Below the pieces are notes generated by a model. The model was given only the letters and a program-made list of their open reading frames with translations, was not told where the DNA came from and did no database searches. A stretch of DNA of 64,000 nucleotides from Burkholderia sp. 4M9327F10 (GTDB taxonomy: Bacteria > Pseudomonadota > Gammaproteobacteria > Burkholderiales > Burkholderiaceae): the NCBI RefSeq assembly GCF_005503145.1, contig NZ_SCNV01000015.1, positions 62,001-126,000 on the forward strand, in the 5' to 3' direction. Within the stretch, counting starts at the first letter, position 1. The number at the start of each line of letters is the position of its first letter. A program made the translations under genes and the position numbers. Positions 52,786 to 61,797 of this stretch are shown here, in pieces.

Positions 52786-52854
52786 TGCATCATCCTTTTG
52801 CAGTTTGCGTGAATCGCGTCAGACGGAGTGCCCATGCACAGGCGGTAAATGAAA

Positions 52855-53931
52855 TCAGGCGGGCACGACGATGGTGTCCTGCGGATCGAGTGCGACCGTC
52901 ATCTGCCCGCCCGGCGATGGAATGCGCCGGCGCGCACCATGGCTGCCGGGCTGGCGGAGGCTGATCGATGTGCCGTCGGCGAGCGCGGCGAACACACGCA
53001 GGCTCTCGCCCTGATACAGCACCTCGGTGACGCGACAAGACAGGCGGTTGGTGCCTGCATGAGCGTCACCGTCATCGATCACGAGCTTTTCGGTCTGCAC
53101 GGCGAGCAGCAATCTGTCTGCCCGCGGCAAAGGATGAGCGGTGCGCAAAACAGCATCGCCCAGACGCACGGCATCGTCACCGGCGCGGCTCACGTCGAGC
53201 AACGTCGCTTCGCCGATAAAGCTCGCGACGAACACATTGCACGGGCGGTCATAGAGACCTTCTGGGGTATCGATCTGCACGAGCTTGCCGTCTTTCAACA
53301 CCGCGACGCGGTCGCTCATCGTGAGCGCTTCGCGCTGATCGTGCGTGACGTTGATAATCGTCGCGCCGAGCTTGCGATGCAGGCGGCGCAGTTCGATCTG
53401 CATCGTTTCGCGCAACTGCTTGTCGAGTGCGGAGAGCGGTTCGTCCATCAGGATCAGTTGCGGCTCGAAGACAATCGCGCGTGCAAGCGCCACCCGTTGT
53501 TTCTGACCACCGGAAAGCTGATGCACGCTGCGCCCTTCGTAGCCGCTCAGCTCGACCATCGCGAGCGCATCGGCGACTTTCTTCGACCACCCTGATTTGG
53601 GCTCGCGGCGCGCGCGCAGCGCAAAGGCGACGTTCTCGCCGACGCTCATATGCGGGAATAGCGCGTAGTTCTGAAACACGATCCCGATGTTGCGCTTGTG
53701 CGGCGGCGCAAATGTAATGTCCCGGTCGCCAACCCAGACGGTGCCCGACGTAGGCTGAACAAAGCCGCCGAGGATGCCGAGCAGCGTCGTCTTGCCCGAT
53801 CCCGACGGCCCGAGCAGCGACACGAATTCGCCCGGCACGATATCGAGCGATACGTCGTCCAGCGCGACCACTGGACCGTACCGCTTCATTGCCGACCTGA
53901 TCGACACTCCCGTTTTCGCTCGTGCATCCAT
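52855..53931 (-). CDS. Polyamine-type ABC transporter ATPase (PotA-like)
   Basis: 358 residues from the ATG at 53931; an open extension would overlap the divergent LysR gene. Walker A GPSGSGKTT (about 41-49), Q-loop VFQNYALFPH, signature QLSGGQKQRVALARA, Walker B LILMDEPLSALDK and the VTHDQREALTMSDR switch are intact; a TOBE domain occupies about residues 270-355. First gene of the operon potA-like, HAD, FAD oxidase, potB-like, potC-like. The binding protein is on the other strand at 46179. Confidence 0.95.
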   Translation of the reverse strand: MDARAKTGVSIRSAMKRYGPVVALDDVSLDIVPGEFVSLLGPSGSGKTTLLGILGGFVQPTSGTVWVGDRDITFAPPHKRNIGIVFQNYALFPHMSVGENVAFALRARREPKSGWSKKVADALAMVELSGYEGRSVHQLSGGQKQRVALARAIVFEPQLILMDEPLSALDKQLRETMQIELRRLHRKLGATIINVTHDQREALTMSDRVAVLKDGKLVQIDTPEGLYDRPCNVFVASFIGEATLLDVSRAGDDAVRLGDAVLRTAHPLPRADRLLLAVQTEKLVIDDGDAHAGTNRLSCRVTEVLYQGESLRVFAALADGTSISLRQPGSHGARRRIPSPGGQMTVALDPQDTIVVPA

Positions 53932-53992
53932 GGCCTGTGTCCCGCTGGTTGGGCTGCGTTGAGAAAAATATAAGTCCGGTTCTTTTTGACGG

Positions 53993-54006
53993 CAATTCCC
54001 AAATTG
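53993..54006. promoter_or_regulatory. Inverted repeat CAATT-N4-AATTG between potA-like and LysR genes
   Basis: CAATT (53993-53997) and AATTG (54002-54006) flank CCCA. It lies 25 bp upstream of the LysR start and 62 bp upstream of the potA-like start, a candidate LysR recognition site. Confidence 0.45.
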
Positions 54007-54030
54007 TTGGATCAGGCATAACATGAAGTC

Positions 54031-54996
54031 ATGCCAAACCTTCGCAAGAAACTCCCCAGCGCCAATGCGCTGTTCGTGTTCGAAGCGGCCGCCCGCTGCG
54101 GCAACTTCACGCGCGCGGCGCAAGAGCTGTATGTGAGTCAGCCGGCCGTAAGCCGGATGCTCGCGCGCATGGAGGATCATATTGGCGTGCGCCTGTTCGA
54201 GCGCGTACGCGGCGGCATCGAGCTGACCGAAAGCGGCCGGATCCTGTACCTCAAGATTTCTGAAGGTTTCAACGGCATCGAGAGCGCAATCCGCGAAATC
54301 GAGGCGCGGGCGACGGGCGTCGAACTGGTGACGCTGTCGGTATCGACAGCCTTCACGACGCACTGGCTGATGCCGCGCATGAGCCGTTTGAATCAGGCGT
54401 TTCCCTCAGTCGATTTGCGCTTTCAGCTGATTTCAGGGCGCATCGGCGGGCCGCTCAATGACGTCGACCTGGGCATGCGTTTTCTGCACGATGGCGAGCT
54501 CGACGAGAACGCCGTACTGGTGATGCCCGAGACGCTGCTGCCCGTGTGCAACGAGCGCTATCACGAGGCGGCGTTGACGGACGCGGGCCGCGCGCATGGC
54601 GACACCGTAATCGTGATGGACGACGAGCAGCGCGGCTGGCATGAGCGCTTCAGCACCTTTGCGGAGCATGGGCGGCACGTGGCGGGCATGCTGAGTTTCA
54701 GCGATTACGCGATCGTTGTGCAAGCGGCGCTTTTAGGTCAAGGCATTGCGCTTGGCTGGCTGAATGTAGTGTCGCACTGGCTGTTGGAGGGCGCGTTGTT
54801 GCCTGCCGAACAGGAAGTGATCGTGACGAACCGGCGCTGCTGTCTCGTGACGCCAGCGAACAAGCCGTTACGGCCAATTGTGGCTGACGTGCGTGACTGG
54901 ATTATCGAGGAAACGCGGAATGATATGCGGATCGTCGCGAGGAAATACCCGAAACTGGCGCAGACCACGTTAGGGTTGTCACAACCTCGCCAATAA
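54031..54996 (+). CDS. LysR-family transcriptional regulator, GcvA-like
   Basis: 321 residues. Helix-turn-helix within the first 70 residues (LFVFEAAARCGNFTRAAQEL then YVSQPAVSRMLARMEDHIG). The effector domain has TTHWLMPRMSRLNQAFPSVD, typical of GcvA-type regulators of amino-acid use. Divergent from the transporter/oxidase operon and almost surely its regulator. Confidence 0.93.
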   Translation: MPNLRKKLPSANALFVFEAAARCGNFTRAAQELYVSQPAVSRMLARMEDHIGVRLFERVRGGIELTESGRILYLKISEGFNGIESAIREIEARATGVELVTLSVSTAFTTHWLMPRMSRLNQAFPSVDLRFQLISGRIGGPLNDVDLGMRFLHDGELDENAVLVMPETLLPVCNERYHEAALTDAGRAHGDTVIVMDDEQRGWHERFSTFAEHGRHVAGMLSFSDYAIVVQAALLGQGIALGWLNVVSHWLLEGALLPAEQEVIVTNRRCCLVTPANKPLRPIVADVRDWIIEETRNDMRIVARKYPKLAQTTLGLSQPRQ

Positions 54997-55083
54997 AGTT
55001 GTCTACGTGAGACTGGCACTACGAGCGCGCGGCGTCCCGCTGTGCGAGTCTTGCCGACGAGCTCGTCGATGCCATGCCCACGG

Positions 55084-56019
55084 TCATTGGGCCCAGCGCA
55101 ACACCTGCGCGTCGAGTCGCTTTGCGATCTCGATCAGCCCGGCACGCGTCGCCGGATGCAACGGCGCGAGCGGCCGGCGCACGGCGTCCGACGCGATCAC
55201 CCCGCCCTCTTTCATTAGCGCCTTGCAGGCGATCAGTCCGCATTGGCGGTTTTCGTAGTTGATGAGCGGCAACCAGCGCGCGTAGCCAGCCACCGCTTCT
55301 TCGCGATTTCCTGCCAGATAGGCCTTCAGGATCGGCTGCAGGCCGTCCGGATAGCCGCCGCCGAGAATGCTGCCTGTCGCGCCCGCATCGAGATCGGCCA
55401 GCAGCGTGATCGCCTCTTCGCCATCCCACGGCCCTTCTATCGCATCGCCGCCGAGTTCGATCAACTCGCGCAGTTTCGCCGCCGACTGCGGCACCTCGAT
55501 CTTGAAGTAGCGCATGTTGCGGATCTCCCGTGCCAGTCGGGCGAGAAACGCCGCGGATACCGTCGTGCCGCTCATCGGCGCGTCCTGATACATGATCGGA
55601 ATCTCGATGGCGTCCGACACCTCCGTAAAGAAGCGCTCGATCGCAGTCTCGTTGCAGCGGATCGTGGCACCGTGATAGGGCGGCATGATCATCACCATCG
55701 CCGCACCGGCTTCCTCTGCCGCGCGGCTGCGCGCAGCACAGATTGCCGGATTGAAATGCGTGGTCGTGACGATCACGGGCACGCGTCCGGCAACGTGATC
55801 AAGGATCGTGGCAGTGAGCAGCGCGCGCTCGCCGTCGGTCAGCGAGAACTGTTCCGAGTAGTTGGCGAGAATGCAGAGTCCGTCGGCGCCCGCATCAATG
55901 ATGAAATCTACGCAGCGCTTCTGCCCGTCGAGATCCAGCGCACCCGTTTCGGTGAAAATGGTGGGCGCCACGGAGAAGGCGCCCGTGTAGCGACGCGTGA
56001 TTGGCATGGTTCCATTCAT
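55084..56019 (-). CDS. DapA/N-acetylneuraminate-lyase superfamily enzyme
   Basis: 311 residues, class I aldolase-type TIM barrel. The Schiff-base Lys lies in MRYFKIEVPQS, the catalytic Tyr in IPIMYQDAPMSGT (instead of the usual YNxP) and the GxxGSI loop in GATGSILGGGYPDG. Enzymes of this group split or dehydrate 2-keto acids (2-keto-3-deoxy sugar acids, 4-hydroxy-2-oxoglutarate, dipicolinate precursor). GAGGAAGCGAG precedes the ATG. Upstream is an A/T-rich 100-bp promoter region. It may belong with the neighbouring catabolic island or with sugar-acid use; not decidable here. Confidence 0.88.
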   Translation of the reverse strand: MNGTMPITRRYTGAFSVAPTIFTETGALDLDGQKRCVDFIIDAGADGLCILANYSEQFSLTDGERALLTATILDHVAGRVPVIVTTTHFNPAICAARSRAAEEAGAAMVMIMPPYHGATIRCNETAIERFFTEVSDAIEIPIMYQDAPMSGTTVSAAFLARLAREIRNMRYFKIEVPQSAAKLRELIELGGDAIEGPWDGEEAITLLADLDAGATGSILGGGYPDGLQPILKAYLAGNREEAVAGYARWLPLINYENRQCGLIACKALMKEGGVIASDAVRRPLAPLHPATRAGLIEIAKRLDAQVLRWAQ

Positions 56020-56121
56020 CTCGCTTCCTCACATAATTAACTTAAGATTACTAATTAATTACTTCTGTTCAACACCCTGTTACCTATCAAAGTATCGGTC
56101 TAGCCAGGTACCTTCGCGAAG

Positions 56122-57006
56122 TCAAACCCGGCCATATCTCCCGCGCAGGCCGTCCGCGATCCCGCACAGGATCGCCTGCACCTTCATGCGTTTTTGCCGG
56201 GCGTGGAGCAGCACGAACGCAAGATGCTTGAGCGTGATCAGGTTGATCAGCACCAGAGCAGGATAGCTACGCCAGTAGTCACGTGCGACGAGGATACAGT
56301 TACGCGCTGCATAGTAGTGTCGCAGCGCGCTTTGATCGAAAATCTCGACGCGCGGCCAGTGCTGCGCCGGCGTCGGTTTACCCAGTTCGTGCGGCAGTGA
56401 CACGTCCGCGTTCACACACACAGGCACACCACGAGCCTGGGCACGCATGCAGTATTCCGCGTCAACATGGTCGATGAAGAAATCCTCGCGAAACCGGCCC
56501 AGCGCACGGTACGCTTCGAGCGAGATGGCGGTGCCGGACGAGATGATCACCGAGCACGGTTGCAACCCATGCGCCCCGTCACGGATTGGCATGATCTGCG
56601 CCGACCAGCGCCGCACGGTGAAGAGCGGCAGGTCGCGCCGGAAGTTCAGGTTAAAAATGCGCGGTCCGACGAGAAAGCGCCGGTCCCCAACCGATGCGCA
56701 TCCCTGCAGCATCCGTTCGAAGTAATCGTCCGGAATCATCGAATCCTGATCGAAGATGAAGAACACGTCGCAGCCGCGTTCTATCAGGAATTCCACGCCC
56801 ATGTTGAATGCACCGGCGATGCCACCGCGGTTGTGATTGGCGATCACGTCAATGCCGTGCGCGGCGAGGCGTGCATGCAGGACGGGGTCCGTCTGCGGGG
56901 AGTTGTCGACCGCGACGACGACGGGGCTTAGGGCAGGCAGGCGCAGCAGATGATCGGCCTGCTCCGCGCTCGGCTTGTACAGCGTTATCAACGTGCCATG
57001 TTTCAT
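56122..57006 (-). CDS. Glycosyltransferase family 2 (rhamnosyltransferase-like)
   Basis: 294 residues, GT-A fold. VVVAVDNSPQTD is the nucleotide-sugar binding start, NHNRGGIAGAFNMGVEF the following helix and FIFDQDSMIP carries the DxD-type metal motif. IDHVDAEYCMRAQARG is the conserved catalytic-loop region of this family. It should transfer a sugar (often rhamnose) onto a surface glycan on the cytoplasmic side. No other glycan gene is adjacent, so it is an orphan. The 114-bp gap to the GntR gene shows no special structure. Confidence 0.9.
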   Translation of the reverse strand: MKHGTLITLYKPSAEQADHLLRLPALSPVVVAVDNSPQTDPVLHARLAAHGIDVIANHNRGGIAGAFNMGVEFLIERGCDVFFIFDQDSMIPDDYFERMLQGCASVGDRRFLVGPRIFNLNFRRDLPLFTVRRWSAQIMPIRDGAHGLQPCSVIISSGTAISLEAYRALGRFREDFFIDHVDAEYCMRAQARGVPVCVNADVSLPHELGKPTPAQHWPRVEIFDQSALRHYYAARNCILVARDYWRSYPALVLINLITLKHLAFVLLHARQKRMKVQAILCGIADGLRGRYGRV

Positions 57007-57120
57007 GACGACGCCTCATAGCAAAAGTAAAGTTTCGCCGCCCTGTTCGTGGACGGCCACTTCCTCCTTTCGATTGCTGCTGTCCCGTTGGAAGGCCTTC
57101 GGCGCGTGCCGTGCCACCCA

Positions 57121-57843
57121 TTATTTCGCGTATAGCTTCACGACACTCGCATGGACAACGCGCGTGATCTCCTCCATGCGCCAGCGGATGTGGGTATCTG
57201 TCAACGCCACACAACGCGCGACATCGCGCTCTGCCAGTGCGTCGAGAATCTGCAGGTGCTCGGCGAACGCCTCGTTGCGGCGCTGATCGACGTCGACCCA
57301 GCGCACGTAGTGAATCCGTGCATTGATTCCCTGCAGCACCCGCCCGATCTCCCCATTGCCCGACATCGCGGCCAGTTCCAGATGGAACTGCTCATCCTTC
57401 ACGACAAGCTCGTCCGACGGCATCCGTTCCGCGCTCTTCATCACCTGCTTCCAGAAGCGGCGCAGTGCCTTGATGTCGTTGTCGGACGCTCGCTCGCATG
57501 CGAGCATGACCGCCGTCGATTCGATCGAACGTCTCAATTCAAAGAGATCGAACACGTCCTTCCCGTCCAGTTCTCGAATGAAAAATCCACGGTTCGGCAC
57601 AAACGCCAACAGGTTCTCCGCCACCAGCCGGTTGAGCGCCTCGCGAATCGGCGTGCGGCTCACGTCGAAACGCTCCGCCAGCTCAAGTTCGTTGACGCGC
57701 TCGCCCGGCCGGATCTGGTACAGCACCGCCATCTGCTTCAACTGCTCGTAAATCTCGTTGACCGTCATCCCCGTGCGCTTCGGCGCGACGGAGTCCCGCG
57801 CACCGGGACGCACGTTCCGCACCATCACGGAATTCGCTGCCAT
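57121..57843 (-). CDS. GntR-family (FCD) regulator
   Basis: 240 residues from the ATG at 57843, which has AGGAG seven bases upstream; the frame is open further but without similarity. Winged helix-turn-helix about residues 20-90 (GERVNELELAERFDVSRTP, IREALNRLVAENLL), then an FCD domain with FHLELAAMSGN and a C-terminal His (LTDTHIRWRM). Last gene of the ridA-dadA-isomerase operon and its probable regulator; TATACACA motifs near 60430 and 60630 are possible targets. Confidence 0.9.
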   Translation of the reverse strand: MAANSVMVRNVRPGARDSVAPKRTGMTVNEIYEQLKQMAVLYQIRPGERVNELELAERFDVSRTPIREALNRLVAENLLAFVPNRGFFIRELDGKDVFDLFELRRSIESTAVMLACERASDNDIKALRRFWKQVMKSAERMPSDELVVKDEQFHLELAAMSGNGEIGRVLQGINARIHYVRWVDVDQRRNEAFAEHLQILDALAERDVARCVALTDTHIRWRMEEITRVVHASVVKLYAK

Positions 57844-57953
57844 TTCGTCTCCTGATTCGATCTGTGACTGCTCATTATCGACTACCTTGCCAGGCTTCCA
57901 GGCGGCGGCACGTTGCGCACCGCGGGCACGCCCCTGTCCTGCGGACACATGCC

Positions 57954-58745
57954 TCAGACCGTGAACAACCGGCCGAATTGGGGCAGCGTATCGGTGACAC
58001 CCGCGAGCCGCAGCGCGTGCCAGGCCAATGCATGATTACTCGACAGAATCGGTTTGTCGAGTCGCGCCTCCAGGCCGGCGATCGCGTCGACGAGCCGCAG
58101 GCTGGTACACGACACGAACACGGCGTCGACCGCAGGATCGCTCGCTAGTTCGAACACGGCGTGCTCGAGCGAGGCACGGTCGATCCGCGCGACTTCGTTG
58201 TCGTCGCGGTGCTCGAATGATCCCATCCGGACGATATCCACGCCGCGCGCCTGCAAGTAGCGCGCCATCGCCTCGTTGATCGGCCGCTCGTATGGCGTGA
58301 GGAGCGCGACGCCGCGCGCACCGAGCGCGCCGAGCCCCACGCGCGCCGCGGTGATCGGCGTCGTGCACGCAATGCCGGGACGCGCCTCGCGAATCCGTTC
58401 GAACACCCGCTCCTCGCCGAGCACCATCGACGCCGATGTACAGCCGAACGCCACGACATCGAGACGCTCGCCGGGCCGGATCAGCTCCACGCTCGCGCAG
58501 ATCCGGCCGTCCATCTGCTGGAGTGTGGCTGCCGTGATCTCGGCCGAATTCGCCACGCGGCTCTCGTAGAACGCGACGCCTTCGAGCGAAAACATGCGGC
58601 GCCATTCGTATTCGATCGTGTGATCCGTGGCGAGCACGACAAGGCCAATCGCCGCACGCCGCGCGATTCCATCATCCAGCGAGAACCCAAAGCGAGCATA
58701 GGCGTCCACGCTACGTTCAATGTGATTCGAGAGAAGTTCGCTCAC
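57954..58745 (-). CDS. Maleate isomerase / Asp-Glu racemase superfamily protein
   Basis: 263 residues from a GTG whose last bases overlap the dadA stop (GTGA). The two catalytic cysteines are Cys102 (FGCTSASMVLGE) and Cys213 (VSCTSLRLVD), with a Thr-Ser after each, as in maleate cis-trans isomerase and arylmalonate decarboxylase relatives. The fold interconverts a small dicarboxylate or racemises an amino acid without cofactor. Next to a D-amino-acid dehydrogenase, racemisation or isomerisation of an acidic compound is a sensible guess. Confidence 0.88.
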   Translation of the reverse strand: MSELLSNHIERSVDAYARFGFSLDDGIARRAAIGLVVLATDHTIEYEWRRMFSLEGVAFYESRVANSAEITAATLQQMDGRICASVELIRPGERLDVVAFGCTSASMVLGEERVFERIREARPGIACTTPITAARVGLGALGARGVALLTPYERPINEAMARYLQARGVDIVRMGSFEHRDDNEVARIDRASLEHAVFELASDPAVDAVFVSCTSLRLVDAIAGLEARLDKPILSSNHALAWHALRLAGVTDTLPQFGRLFTV

Positions 58746-59986
58746 TGTAATGTCATCCCTGTGATGTCAATCTCGGGTTGCCGTCCATTCATCAGGTCGG
58801 AGAGGATCTTCGCGGTGCCGCAGGACATGGTCCATCCCATGTGTCCGTGCCCCGTGTTGAGAAACAGATTGCGATGTCGGGTCGCACCGATCAGCGGCGT
58901 GCCTTCCGGTGTCATCGGCCGCAATCCTGCCCAGTAGGACGGCTGAGCGTAGTCGGCGCCGTTCGGAAACAGCGCCCGTGCCGTCGCAAGCATGTGCGCA
59001 AAATCGGTGGGTGCGTGCGCCGTGTCATAGCCGCAAAACTCCGCAGTGGCCGTCAGACGCAGACGCTGCCCGAAGCGCGCCCAGGCGACCAGCTGGTTTT
59101 CCTCGACCCCACCAAGCGTCGGCGATTCGTGCGACGCATCGATCGGCAGCGTCACCGAATACCCCTTGACCGGATAGATAGGCAGCCGGTAGCCGAGCCC
59201 ACGAGCCAGCAGCGGCGAGTATGAACCGAGCGCGAGTACGAAGCGGTCGGCCGTGACCCGGCCCGCCGAGGTCTGCACGTAGTCGACGGCGTCTCCACTA
59301 GCACGGATGCCGTCGATGGCAGTACCGAACCGGAAATCGACGCCGATCTCGCGGCAGCGCCGCTCGAGCGCTCGCGTAAACAGATGTGCGTCACCGCTCT
59401 CGTCGGTTGGACAGTAGATAGCCCCGGCGATATCGCCGCCGGCCGCACGCAGTGCCGGTTCGCGTGCAATCACGGCCTGCCGGTCGAGTGTTTCCAGCGG
59501 TAAGCCATTGTCGGCGAGGATCGCCATGTTCGACACGCCACGCTCGAACGACGCGGGATCGCGATACAGATACAGCAGTCCGCCACTGATCCGGTCGTAG
59601 ACCAGCCCCTCCTCGCGAGTCGCTTCCTGTAACTGCTGCTGGGCATAGCGGCAAAGCCGCACCTTGATCGACGTATTGCGGCGCGAACGTTCGACGGTGC
59701 AGTTCTGCAGGAACAGCCAGCACCACGCCCACATCCGCCAGTCGGCCTTCGGCTTGAGCCGCAGCGCCTGCCCTTCTGTAAACAGCGACTTGAGCAGGAT
59801 CTTCGGCGCGCGCGGCGACGCCCAGGTATACGAATGCCCCGGCGCAATCAGGCCGGCGTTCGCAAAACTGGTTTCGAGAGCGACACCGTCGCGGCGATCG
59901 AGTACAACCACCTCGTCGCCTGCCTTCGCCAGAAAATAGGCGGTGGTTACGCCGACGATTCCGCCACCAAGCACGACGGTTTTCAT
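58742..59986 (-). CDS. dadA: D-amino-acid dehydrogenase small-subunit-like FAD enzyme
   Basis: 414 residues from the ATG at 59986. KTVVLGGGIVGVTTAYFLAKAGDEVVVLDR is split here as the FAD loop (GGGIVG, residues 6-11) and the acidic end of strand 2. ETSFANAGLIAPGHSYTWASP and LNTGHGHMGWTMSCGTAKIL are hallmark DadA segments. It oxidises D-amino acids (or another amino acid) to 2-oxo acids plus ammonia, feeding electrons to the respiratory chain. ridA lies 31 bases upstream, suited to hydrolyse its imine product. Confidence 0.92.
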   Translation of the reverse strand: MKTVVLGGGIVGVTTAYFLAKAGDEVVVLDRRDGVALETSFANAGLIAPGHSYTWASPRAPKILLKSLFTEGQALRLKPKADWRMWAWCWLFLQNCTVERSRRNTSIKVRLCRYAQQQLQEATREEGLVYDRISGGLLYLYRDPASFERGVSNMAILADNGLPLETLDRQAVIAREPALRAAGGDIAGAIYCPTDESGDAHLFTRALERRCREIGVDFRFGTAIDGIRASGDAVDYVQTSAGRVTADRFVLALGSYSPLLARGLGYRLPIYPVKGYSVTLPIDASHESPTLGGVEENQLVAWARFGQRLRLTATAEFCGYDTAHAPTDFAHMLATARALFPNGADYAQPSYWAGLRPMTPEGTPLIGATRHRNLFLNTGHGHMGWTMSCGTAKILSDLMNGRQPEIDITGMTLQ

Positions 59987-60017
59987 CCGGACTCTCCGAG
60001 GGTTAGTTAGTCTGTGC

Positions 60018-60365
60018 CTACAGCGCCGCGATCGCCGCGATCTCGACCGTGAACTGCGGAAATGCAAGCTTCGACTCGACACAGGCGCGTGCGGGGGCAT
60101 GGCCTTTCGGCACCCACGCATCCCAGATCTTGTTCATGTCGGCGAAACTGCGATGGTCCGCGAGCCAGATGCTGGCGGATACGATCCGGCGCTTGTCGAG
60201 CCCCGCCTCCTCCAGCAAGCGGTCGAGCTTGTCGAGAATCTGCCGGGTCTGGCCGGCGACGTCGAGCGACGTATCGTCCGCCACCTGCCCGGCGATAAAA
60301 GCGAATCCGCCCGCCGCCACCATCTGGCTCATCCGGTCGCCTGTTCCATAACGCTTGATATCCAT
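60018..60365 (-). CDS. RidA-family imine/enamine deaminase
   Basis: 115 residues from the ATG at 60365, with GAGAGG upstream. The conserved pocket is readable: FIAGQVADD, the catalytic-site Arg in HAPARACVE and the closing FTVEIAAIAAL. RidA proteins hydrolyse reactive 2-imino/enamino acids formed by dehydratases or amino-acid oxidases. First gene of the operon with dadA, which would supply its substrate. It may be of the Rid5-7 type rather than the archetype; not resolved. Confidence 0.9.
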   Translation of the reverse strand: MDIKRYGTGDRMSQMVAAGGFAFIAGQVADDTSLDVAGQTRQILDKLDRLLEEAGLDKRRIVSASIWLADHRSFADMNKIWDAWVPKGHAPARACVESKLAFPQFTVEIAAIAAL

Positions 60366-60671
60366 CGAACCGCCTCTCTTATGGCCATTCACCTTGAGGC
60401 CGATCCTAGCACTCATAATTCACAACTGTATACACATTTTCAATAAAATCAGCCCTCGCCCCAACCTGGAACATCGATTCCTGAATGGTGCAAGAGATGA
60501 CCTTTAGATGTGCATTTAATGCTTCAAATACGGGATTAAATAGCCTTTTCCGGACTCGTGACCGGACACGAAAATTCCATCAAAAATTTGTCGCACAAGT
60601 ATTTTTGATCAGCAATTCTGTAGACACTTGTGTATATCAAATCATGTTCAACCTTCATTTGGAGAAGCACG
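60366..60671. promoter_or_regulatory. Divergent promoter region between ridA and the Liv-type operon
   Basis: 306 bp, markedly A/T-rich in its middle. TGTATACA (60427-60434) is a perfect palindrome; TATACACA (60429-60436) recurs in inverted orientation as TGTGTATA (60629-60636), 36 bp before the livK-type start. One of these lies near each gene's upstream side, as expected if the GntR of the operon controls both directions. Confidence 0.5.
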
Positions 60672-61766
60672 ATGAACCTGTGTCGCTGGAGTGTCGGGGC
60701 CGTGGTCGCGTGGTATCTGTGCGCGTCGAACGCATGGGCTGAGGTCAACCTGGGTGCTGTATTGCCACTGAGCGGATCGAGCGCGTCGATTGGTGAGGAC
60801 CAGCGGCGCGGTATCGAACTCGCCGTCGCGAAGATCAATGCGCAGGGCGGCGTGCTTGGCCAGAAGCTGCAGGTCAGGATCGAGGACTCAGGCGGCACGG
60901 CGAATACCGCGCTCGACGCGACGCGCAAGCTTGCCACCGTTGATCACGTACCCGTCGTGCTCGGCGAGTTCTCATCGTCGGTGACGATCCCGATCGGTCA
61001 GTTCCTCGTCAGACAGGGTGAAGTGCACATCAACATCGGTTCATCGAGCCAGCAGATCCGCAAGATCGGCACGGGCTCGTTCAGCGTGATCGGACTCGAC
61101 GACCTGTCGGCACGTTTCGCCGCGCAGGACGTCTACGCGCGCAACCTGCATCACGTTGCGTTCATCGCGCCGAACAACGGCTACGGACAAGGTCTTGCGA
61201 CCGAGTTCAAGAAACGCTTCGAGGCGCTCGGCGGCACGGTTGTGTCGCTCGTGCTCTATACCGAGGGGCAGTCGACCTATCGCCGCGAACTGGAGCAGGC
61301 CGCGCGCGCGAAACCCGACGCTTACGTCTACAGCGCGTACGGCCAGGAAGCCGCAACATTGAACCGTCAGGCGTACGAAATGCAGCTCAACAAGCAGCCC
61401 TGGTATGGAATCTATCTGACGATGTGCACGAGCGATACGACGCCGCAGATCGCGCAGGGACAGATTGGACTCGAAGTCGCGGCGGGCGGCACGAACGCAA
61501 AGTCCTACGCCGACGCCTACCAGGCCGCCTACAAGGAGGCGCCGCGCTCCGCGTTCGGCAGCTATGCATATGACGCCACGATGCTCGCGGCGGCGGCCAT
61601 CAACAGCGCCCATTCACCGGACCCGGCGAAGATCCGCGCAGCACTGGACGCGATCGGCAAGGGTTACGACGGCGTCACGGGCGACATCGCGTTCGACAGC
61701 GACGGCCAGCGCGCGGTCCAGCCATACGAGAAAGTGGTCTTCAAGCAGACGGTGGTCGCGCAGTGA
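60672..61766 (+). CDS. Liv-type ABC transporter binding protein
   Basis: 364 residues from the ATG at 60672 with GGAGAAG upstream. Signal peptide with cleavage at NAWAEV (about residue 23). The mature start VNLGAVLPLSGSSASIGEDQ and FIAPNNGYGQGLATEF are typical of Peripla_BP_6. A second, unrelated-operon copy of this family is at the left edge of the window. It should deliver an amino acid or related acid to the permeases encoded next; the divergent D-amino-acid genes suggest its nature. Confidence 0.92.
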   Translation: MNLCRWSVGAVVAWYLCASNAWAEVNLGAVLPLSGSSASIGEDQRRGIELAVAKINAQGGVLGQKLQVRIEDSGGTANTALDATRKLATVDHVPVVLGEFSSSVTIPIGQFLVRQGEVHINIGSSSQQIRKIGTGSFSVIGLDDLSARFAAQDVYARNLHHVAFIAPNNGYGQGLATEFKKRFEALGGTVVSLVLYTEGQSTYRRELEQAARAKPDAYVYSAYGQEAATLNRQAYEMQLNKQPWYGIYLTMCTSDTTPQIAQGQIGLEVAAGGTNAKSYADAYQAAYKEAPRSAFGSYAYDATMLAAAAINSAHSPDPAKIRAALDAIGKGYDGVTGDIAFDSDGQRAVQPYEKVVFKQTVVAQ

Positions 61767-61797
61767 GCGTCATCGCCTCCCTTCCACGGAGAATGCC

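Noticed and set aside
52075..53931. Aminoethylphosphonate degradation (HAD = PhnX with a Pht/Phn-type transporter)
   Set aside because: The HAD protein lacks the DWAGT motif of phosphonoacetaldehyde hydrolase and no PhnW transaminase is present.
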